A DNA stretch of 64,000 nucleotides. It comes from Phytophthora colocasiae (taxonomy: Eukaryota > Oomycota > Peronosporomycetes > Peronosporales > Peronosporaceae). Shown in pieces: positions 57,361 through 64,000 of this stretch. Within the stretch, counting starts at the first letter, position 1, and every line of letters begins with the position of its first letter. A program made the position numbers and the translations under genes. The notes beneath the pieces were generated by a model. It made no database searches. It had not been told where the DNA came from and saw only the letters and a program-made list of their open reading frames with translations. The DNA lies in NCBI GenBank assembly GCA_018806915.1, contig JAGKQI010000102.1, positions 1,488,001 to 1,552,000 of the forward strand. The letters are read 5' to 3'.

Positions 57361-57594
57361 ATCCAGCACTCGCCTGAAAGCTGTCAGATAGTTTAGTACC
57401 GACGTTTGCATCTTATACTACCAATACATCAATGTACACGCGAGGGAACTGTAAGATCTCCTTGTGCATCGATCTAAAGGCATCCAGTACTTAGGCAAAA
57501 GGCGTATATCATATTTAGACTCCTCCTTTGCTAACAACACGTGTTCACGCATTAGATCCATGTGAGTGTTTGGTCCTCATCCTACACCTTAGAG

Positions 57595-58943
57595 TTTTGC
57601 ATGGCGTCATCGCTTGAAGCCTTCCACACATACAGGTGAACCACGTTTCATCACCGTAATGTAGCGATCTGGGTGCCGGCCTTCACGTCCTTTAGCATGC
57701 GCACAAGCACCTTCACATCGACTCCATTACGCACCTCCACGAACGTAGCGTTGGGGTCGCAGGAATGACTAATGAAACGCATGATTGACCCGTATCGCAG
57801 CGCATCCACGTACATGTATTTCTTCCGCACAGACTTGGTATGCATCAGCAAAGTGTAGCCACTGTTTTGTTTGACAGCCACTGGCGGCTGTCCAGGCACA
57901 ACAGCATCGTATTCGCTCAATTCACCCATATATTCACCCACAATATCGCCAACGTCCATATCGGCGGTCGTGTACACGCTCAGGTCCACTCGTGCAGTGT
58001 TGAACAGTTTGAGGGTCTCTCGTGCACGTGGCGTGTTGCTGCATAGAACCCCCAGCTTACATGAGCTTGGCGTACAGAAGACAGCAGTGACGGCGTTGTC
58101 GCACGTGTCGATGAAGCAGTCACCTTTGCAGTGACACTCGCCGTAGTCCCCTAAGTCCGGAAACACAATATCGTTTGAAACATTGGTCTCGATCCGCTGC
58201 ACACCCTCCGGCCACGGAACTTTTGCGTGAGCGAATCTTGGATCGTGGACTGCCGGACTGTACGCCTTCCTTCTCTCATGTAAATCAACCAATCACAGCC
58301 TAACAGTGGCCATCGCAAGAAGGTTCTTCATCTTTAGTGCAGTAACCGCGTGCGCGTGGTGAATTTGGGTTCCGCTGCGGGTGACCGCGCACTTCCGTTG
58401 ATCACGGCGCTTGTGTGACCGGCTGACAAGCCATTTGCCTGCTCGGCGTTTCTTCTGGTGCCTGATTCGGGCGCGAGCATAACGATTCGGGATGCTGCTC
58501 AGGTACTCCTTAGCGTCCAGAAGCTCATCGTCCGTTGGAGTCGGTCCAGGCTCTGAAACATCACCACTGTCAGATGCTGTATCAGACGACGTCACTAAAT
58601 CGATCACAATACACTTACGCGTTGCCGACACGTCGGATTCCTCGCTCCTAGTAGGCGCAGAATCTTCATTGACACCGGTATTGTTACAGCTGCACCCGCT
58701 GAGGTAGGTTACGGAGGTGCTGGACGTCTTGGCGATGGCCAATGGTGGCAGCGTTTCACTATCTCCAGCTCTGATCGTTCCTGCACTGTCTCGCGTGGAT
58801 ACCTCGCATCGGGGTTTGAACGGAAGAGCAAAGTGGAGGCTGAGACGACTGGACTTTGGACTGAACCCCTGTGCGTGAAGTTGGCGACGGCCTCTTGTAG
58901 AACGGGACACTAGCACCAGTAGTGACACCAGCGAGGACTCCAA
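57595..58943 (-). pseudogene. SET-domain protein (histone-lysine methyltransferase type), broken
   Basis: A minus-strand frame of 58943-58293 (Ser/Thr/Arg-rich N-terminal region) runs to a TGA at 58293-58295 and continues in the same frame as 58292-57651. The second part has a cysteine-rich pre-SET/AWS-like region (GECHCKGDCFIDTCD...CKLGVLC), DIVGEYMGEL, and the SET signature FISHSCDPNATFVEVRNG. Just before the end, one base shift turns the expected GTQIA-YGDETWF into a stop; the post-SET part (YGDETWFTCMCG, about 57618-57653) is visible in another frame. Such enzymes methylate lysines in histones. Two lesions make this copy a pseudogene. It lies between a MULE and a hAT remnant. Confidence 0.75.
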
Positions 58944-58989
58944 GGGCAGTTACTAGTGCTGTTGATACAAGCGAGCTGACCAGAGTGAA

Positions 58990-60368
58990 CGATTGTTGGA
59001 CGGACGGACGATTGAACGTAAAGGGCAAAAGCTCTATTTGAATATAAATAGGAACGAAGTTCCGGTGCCGGTGACTGAGCCAACAGAGTGTTGTTTTTCA
59101 TTGCAGACTAGCCTAAACAAGAACCCGGTGAGAAAAATGCAGATAAGCATTGTCAGCAATACGATTCGCTGGCGACCAGGCGTATTGAGTTCGTTACATC
59201 ATGTTCGACGGTTGTGTTTATCAGAGCACTATATGGTGCTCATCGCAATGTACTGGCGTAATGACGAGATGAACTACGATCTACATGCTTTAGCCCCGCT
59301 CGACGAGGCAGACCATTTGGCAGAGTCCCATTGCTCCTTCCTTCGGAATTTTTCACCGATATTTGGTCAATCAGAGGAGTCGCTGAAATTTCTGGTGGGC
59401 GATAACTGTACAACCAATCAGCACATGTCTAGACTTCTTGGTGTCCCGCTGGTGGGGTGAGCGTCACATCGTTTTAATCTGGCGCCGAATATTTTTTTTG
59501 TCCGAACACAAGGACCTTGTGACGGCTGTGGCCACGTTGATGACGGCACTACGGACTGTTAAGGATCGCGCAGAACTCCGCCAGCACACGCAACTTGCTC
59601 CTTTTCGTGCCATTATGACACGCTGAAGCTGGACTTTTACGATGCTGGAGCGGTACGTGCAAATCAGAGACACTATCAAGTACGTCGATGCTGTCTACGA
59701 TATGATCCCGAAGACTGCTACATATGCATCGCCGTATTGTTGCGCTATTCGAGTTGTTAAAAGCATTTAACAGCGTCTGTAAGAAGCTCCAGGAGGGGTC
59801 CCTTACAGTGACATCTGTGCGTGTTCTTTTCGACAAGATGACCGAATTGAATCCAGTTACTTGTCGCCGGACGCCAATATCGTCCATTCACCCGCATTCG
59901 AGAGTGCCGCGATTAAGATACTTATGTTGCGGAACAAATTTTGTGTAGCTCGAATTAATAATATTTTGCACTTATTACCATAGATTACTGGAAATTGTGA
60001 AGTGTAATCAACAGAGGAGGAGCTGGATGATTTAAAGCTACATCTGCGACAGAAGACGCTACCCCCACCGACAGTCGCATTGGCCTTAGGACCAGAGCGC
60101 ATCACTGCGAGGGCTTTGTGACAGCGCTGTTGCTGTCTGACAACATCCTTGCAACTGTAGCTCCATAGTACAGCCCTCTGGTGTAGGCCAAACCACCAAT
60201 TAGCGTCCGGTGTGAGAGGCTCTTCTCACAGTGCAAGCTGGTGATGACACCGCAGCCCTCATCGCTCCTCCAAGTGAACTTTGAGATGGTCGAGTTTCTT
60301 CTAGTGAATCGGAAGTACTGGAACGCCAGTACTCTCATGGATGCGAATGTTGATGGCGAAGAAGATTA
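58990..60368 (+). mobile_element. hAT transposase pseudogene
   Basis: Plus-strand pieces include VGDNCTTNQHMSRLLGVPLVG and CASHRFNLA (about 59396-59485), the conserved hAT core (GDN..TN and CASHR.N). Then come RRIVALFELLKAFNSVCKKLQ, and finally the dimerisation domain SVRCERLFSQCKLVMTP...VNFEMVEFLLVNRKYWN (about 60203-60320), stopping at TAA 60367-60369. Frameshifts and stops break the frame at several places. The terminal repeats were not recognised, so borders are approximate. Confidence 0.8.
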
Positions 60369-60682
60369 AACTTTACTAAGTGAATCACACTCAGCGAGTG
60401 CAATACATTAGTTCATTAGTTCATTACTTTATTATTGTTTTCGTCGTGGAGCAAGTATTTACTATCACTTTAGAGAACAGGCTGATCATTACTTTGTTGT
60501 AATGTCCGAGCTCTGTTCCTAGGTGCAAATAACGACGGAAAAAGCTGCCGTGAAATGTTCACTAACAACCTATACGACAAAAAAAAAACACATCGTCTGT
60601 GATACATCCTAATTTGATTGGCTAAATTTAATTATGTTGCAAAAGCAAATTGACTGGAAACGAAGTGTTTATTTCTAGGTTG
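60369..60682. other. A/T-rich spacer
   Basis: No coding or structural signal is convincing. It should include the right part of the hAT remnant and the 3' end of the pogo remnant. Confidence 0.4.
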
Positions 60683-62089
60683 CTACTGGAACACGGTGCA
60701 CATATGGATAAGCAGCGCCCAAAAAATGGCTCGAATGCTTTGTGTGGTGCTTGTGTAAGCGGCTGTAATGGTTAATTGCAATACATTGAGGCGCTTTTGA
60801 AATGGGGGGGGTTCTGCCTTCTTATATTGCCTCCACTTCCCGCGCATGGGATTCTTCAATGGGTCCATTATCCCCCACATCCAGAGGTTGACAAATCGAG
60901 GTGCTATTTCGGAGGAAAGGGCACACTGTAACGCAATTTTCTTGAACTACATGTATTACCCTTTGCCCTTCGCTAGAAACATGGCTATCGAAATTATCTA
61001 ACAACAGCTCAGATGGTCTACTAATCTCAGACTTGAGAAGCTCTGTAGCGTAGAACTTCCACACATTGTGATCCATCCACGCAATGCTCTTGAACTGTGT
61101 AGAAGTGGCCTTGAGGGAACCGCTGAAGTTGAAAGCGGTCAATTCTTCCGCCAGGCCTGCCTCTCATAATGAAAAGTATAGCAATTCTTTTCCCTAAACA
61201 TACGAATTATAACAACAAATGTCAGAATAGGTACTTAGAGGTATACAAACATCAAATATAAAATGCTCAAATATGTACCATCGGCCCGAATTGTAAGAAC
61301 TGCCGTCATTCGACCAGGCTTGTTAGCGAACCCAACAGCCCTCGCGCTACCACCACGCTCGGTCTATGTGCGCTGGGAGAACATCTCGGAGTAAATGGCA
61401 GTTTCGCCAATGTTGTAAATCTCATGGGGTTTGTAAACAGCATACGTTAACAAAAAATCTAGCAAAAATTGAACACCTTCTAAATGTTCATTTTGAACTC
61501 TTGTGGGTTTGGTCTGTAAAGCCATGACTAAAACTGTACCAAATTAGAAACATTCTCAAATTTTAAATCACGATGAAGATAACAAACCGATGCATGAAGG
61601 GTTGGCATAGACGCTGAAAGAATTGAGTTTCAGAAATCTCGCTATTCTTGTTTACATAGTAATCATCTAGCCACTCATTGAAGTAGTCCCTGAAAATTTC
61701 CTTAACAGCGACGTTGTCACAAACTTTCACAGGCGTTAGATTTGGTAATAGTTTTTTAAACAGAAACAGAGTGCTTACGAGCTCTGGTCTTTCATAAAGG
61801 TCACCAAAATCAAGGAGAAAGGTTTAATTTCCTTCCTCCCCTGTCCTTTCAGTGTCCTTGACTCAGTAGACCCCGGAAACGCAAGGATGTTGTCTTGCTG
61901 TTTCCACAAGTCGTCCACCGTGCGACGGGGATAATTGAGCTTTTGAGCGGCACGGTAGGCACTGACGCGCTCAACAATTGCAAGAGCATCTCGCCTTCCC
62001 CTTATGCTGTACTTTGCTTGCTTTCCAATTTCAGGAATGCAGTGAGCAACGCGCAGCCTAGTTAAAACTGTACTCCTCGCCATCCACAC
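60683..62089 (-). mobile_element. pogo-type (Tc1/mariner superfamily) transposase pseudogene
   Basis: Minus strand. The N-terminal helix-turn-helix shows YSIRGRRDALAIVER and YPRRTVDD (about 61905-62015). It is followed by a decayed middle and a DDE part. HEIYNIGETAIY (about 61390-61425) is the first catalytic box with Gly in place of the usual Asp. LLLDNFDSHVS (about 60985-61015) holds the second Asp, and CQPLDVG (about 60880-60900) the third. Several frame changes occur. The ORF start directly abuts the left end of the Tc1 element at about 62088, suggesting the pogo copy was cut by that insertion or ends there. Confidence 0.75.
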
Positions 62090-62318
62090 TCTGCGCGACA
62101 GATTAAATCGGACACCTTCTAAAGTTGCTGTACCTGCGTCAAGTTTCGAGTTATGCCATACTATTTAGATATTTCTGGCTAAAGTCATGAGAAAGACGTG
62201 GCTAGTGCTAACGAACGCTAATGTTTGATCTCTGTAGGGTACCATATGACTTTCCACTTTCAGCACTGCGACAAATTAAATCGGACAAATTCGACCTCTA
62301 CAAAGATCAAGTATAATC
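62087..62318 (+). repeat. Left inverted repeat of the Tc1-type element
   Basis: It aligns with the reverse complement of 63390-63610 at roughly 75-80 percent by eye. The best-kept stretches are GTTGCTGTACCTGCGTCAA, GTGCTAACGAACGC and CCACTTTCAGCACTGCGACA. The outer motif CTGCGCGACAGATTAAATCGGAC (62091-62113) is echoed by the inner CACTGCGACAAATTAAATCGGAC (62263-62285). Confidence 0.8.
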
Positions 62319-62399
62319 AGAATGTACGTCAATAGAAATTGATGGTGCGTGTGGACCCCCGTGCGCCAGTTGAGCTTCAGTTGCCACACATTATACAAG

Positions 62400-63376
62400 A
62401 TGCTTCACCTAGAGAAGCCCAGCCTAACCGAACGGGAAAAGGGGAAGATCGAAGGAATGTTTGAAGCCGGAAAGAGCAAGAGCAGCATCGATCGTAGTTT
62501 AAACAGAAGCCTGGACACCATTTGTCGCGCGTTGGACCTCAGCCTTCTCCAAAAGCTCCAATGGACGCTATACCCCACAAGCGCCGTGGGCCTGCGTCCG
62601 TACTCACTGAACGCGACCTCGGGCGCCTCGTCCGCATAGCAGCACGAGAGGAGCACTCAGCCTTGCGGCTGAAAGATGAGTTCCAGCTCAATGCTCACGT
62701 GAGGACTATACAACGTATCCTAGCAAAGGTGGAATGGCTAGTGTTCACGAAAATGGTCAACACACTACCACTCAACCCGGAGGCCCAAAGCCACACGCAG
62801 GGCGTGAGCTCGAGAGAAGCTTCTGCTCAAGGATGCGGGGACTTTTGGATTCCATTATTTTATCAGACGAGAAGAAATGGAATCTTGGCAGGCCCGATGG
62901 CTTTCAAAACTATTGGCGGCCTCCACGTACTACGAAACAAAGGCAGACAGGCGATGGTTTGGTTATGGTCTGGGCTGCATTTAGATCACGTGGTAAGTCA
63001 CAACTTGTGATTTTGACTGGCAAGCAGAACTCGGGTAACTACGTGTACACATTGTCCGAGTTTCTGCTTTCATTGGCTCATCTAAAATACGGTACAGATT
63101 TTATCTGTCAGCAAGATAATGCCAGTATTCACACCTCAGCCCCCACAAAGGTCTTCTTTGCTGACCAAGAAGTCACGGTGCTCGACTGGCCATCTAAGTC
63201 ATCGGACTTAAATCCGATAGAAAATTTGTGGTCAATATGACAATAACGGCAAGCAGTTCGATAAGGTACCTGATCTGAAGGAGGCGCTATTTAACGTCTG
63301 GAATTCTATCCCAACGGCGATGTTGGAGTCTCTCGTAGAATCAATGCCACGGCGTTGCTTAGAAGTAATCGTGTGA
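62400..63376 (+). pseudogene. Tc1 transposase, frameshifted
   Basis: The frame starts at ATG 62400 (MLHLEKPSLTEREKGKIEG), with an N-terminal helix-turn-helix, then RRGPASVLTERDLGRLVR and RTIQRILAK in a second frame. The DD(E/D) domain in a third frame has LSDEKKWNLGRPD (first D), FICQQDNASIH (second D) and DWPSKSSDLNPIENLW (third acidic residue and the DLNPIEN signature). The end MPRRCLEVIV is in another frame. At least three frameshifts (about 62530, 62740 and 63240) inactivate it. The transposase would bind the inverted repeats around it. Confidence 0.85.
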
Positions 63377-63389
63377 ATGGAGATAGAAC

Positions 63390-63610
63390 ACATTACTAAA
63401 TAAACTATACTTAATCTTTGTAAAGATCGATTTTGTCCGATTTAATTTGTCGCAGTGCTGAAAGTGGAAGGGAAGTACCCTATCAATTCGCGTTCGTTAG
63501 CACCGGCCATGTATTTCTCATGACTGTATCTAGCATATATATATAAATAGTATTGCTCAACTCAAAAAATTGACGCAGGTACAGCAACTTCTAATATGTC
63601 GCGCAGTGTA
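63390..63610 (-). repeat. Right inverted repeat of the Tc1-type element
   Basis: Read on the minus strand it starts TACACTGCGCGACA and includes GTTGCTGTACCTGCGTCAA and CACTGCGACAAATTAAATCG, in the same order as the left repeat. A TA-rich microsatellite run (63535-63546) occupies its middle. Confidence 0.8.
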
Positions 63611-63614
63611 CTTA

Positions 63615-64000
63615 CAGTGCGCGCCAGGATAATATGACCACCCACGTTTTCTGGCATTACTCTCTCAATTTTGCGAGTTGAGTGATGCTATTTAGATATG
63701 TTGTTTGTGACGTAAAAGCGCGTTTGAGGCTTGTTTTAACGAACGCGATTTCGCAGTTTAAGACGGGGTTGGTATACAAGGGATCACACTTGACAGCGCG
63801 CCCATGACCACTATACAAAAATCAAGATAAACGTTGGAATGGCTACACGAGTAGTTTATTTTGTCGCCACGTTTTCTGATGACTTGCTTGCATCGGCGTG
63901 GCATCGACTCAATTAATGACAATAGCGTAGATTGCTCAATGCCCTCCCAGGTTTCTAGTAGAGCTGCAGTTAACTCCGTGACGCCGCTGAATTGTCGTCC
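63615..64000 (-). mobile_element. Second Tc1-type element, 3' end, cut by the window edge
   Basis: The minus strand encodes a C-terminal transposase tail: LTAALLETWEGIEQSTLLSL, then IESMPRRCKQVIRKRGDKINY (about 63845-63980). The element's end is probably at CAGTGCGCGCC (63615), directly after TA (63613-63614). A related inner motif, CAGCGCGCCCATGACCAC (63794-63811), resembles the outer CAGTGCGCGCC..ATGACCAC, so it too may have an IR/DR-type repeat. Part of its repeat (GAGTTGAGTGATGCTATTTAGATAT, about 63678-63702) resembles the middle of the neighbouring element's repeat. Confidence 0.75.

Larger units (their letters stand above)
62087..63610 (+). mobile_element. Tc1-type element with long IR/DR-like inverted repeats
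   Basis: Imperfect inverted repeats of about 220-230 bp (62087-62318 and 63390-63610) flank a Tc1 transposase pseudogene. The element's right end is followed by TA (63609-63610); the left TA seems mutated to CA. Both repeats carry a short motif at the outer end and again at the inner end, as in IR/DR Tc1 elements. Confidence 0.8.

Noticed and set aside
60493..60516. Possible right terminal repeat of the hAT remnant ending in CTCTG
   Set aside because: I found no matching CAGAGCTCGGAC at the left side near 58900-59000, and no 8-bp duplication.
63535..63546. TA microsatellite as a possible origin or regulatory element
   Set aside because: It lies inside the Tc1 inverted repeat and is an ordinary short AT run.
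1..64000. CRISPR arrays, rRNA and tRNA genes
   Set aside because: No regular repeat-spacer pattern or rRNA core sequence was seen. I saw no convincing tRNA cloverleaf by eye, but a covariance-model scan was not possible.

Overview
The window looks like nuclear DNA of an oomycete of the Phytophthora type. Introns are short (about 50-85 bp) with GT..AG borders, and conserved genes are closely packed and often single-exon. The mobile elements are families typical of oomycete genomes: a Ty3/gypsy element, a Crypton-type tyrosine recombinase, MULE, hAT, pogo and Tc1 elements, and a LINE. No database search was possible. All splice sites below were assigned by eye from GT..AG borders, reading phase and recalled family motifs.

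Layout. (1) 1-3190: the 3' part of a decayed LINE, interrupted by a 474-bp hAT derivative with intact terminal inverted repeats and an 8-bp target duplication. (2) 3260-11090: host genes for a TMEM14-like membrane protein, a rhodanese-like/TPR protein, the TRAPP subunit TRAPPC1/Bet5 and a many-intron TKL-type protein kinase. (3) 11424-21479: a gene for a small secreted Ala/Ser-rich protein, split by a 9.6-kb Ty3/gypsy element (11528-21126) with nearly identical LTRs and a 4-bp target duplication. (4) 21619-52112: a compact block of conserved genes: HtrA/Omi protease, VTA1/LIP5, TRM10, anoctamin, PP4 catalytic subunit, a TRAPPC14/MAP11-like protein, a POT/MFS-like transporter with an unusual repeat-bearing N-terminus, a giant Tra1/TRRAP, a GT60-type glycosyltransferase and a small tail-anchored protein. 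(5) 52605-64000: a graveyard of DNA transposons: Crypton-type YR element, MULE, a broken SET-domain gene, hAT, pogo, a Tc1 element with IR/DR-type long inverted repeats, and the end of a second Tc1-type element.

How the genes relate. Several host genes serve membrane traffic and proteostasis (TRAPPC1, TRAPPC14-like, VTA1 and HtrA). Others act in chromatin, RNA and signalling (Tra1, TRM10, PP4, TKL kinase). There is no operon logic, but several pairs share short divergent or convergent spacers. The large host reading frames are clean while nearly every mobile-element frame is broken, so the breaks are more likely biological than sequencing error.

Most notable: the gypsy insertion that splits a secreted-protein gene in a way that is in frame without it, the 15-nt micro-exon carrying the kinase catalytic aspartate, KWDLER repeats fused to a transporter, the Ala/Gln triple repeat inside an oversized Tra1, and two abutting Tc1 elements with IR/DR-like ends.
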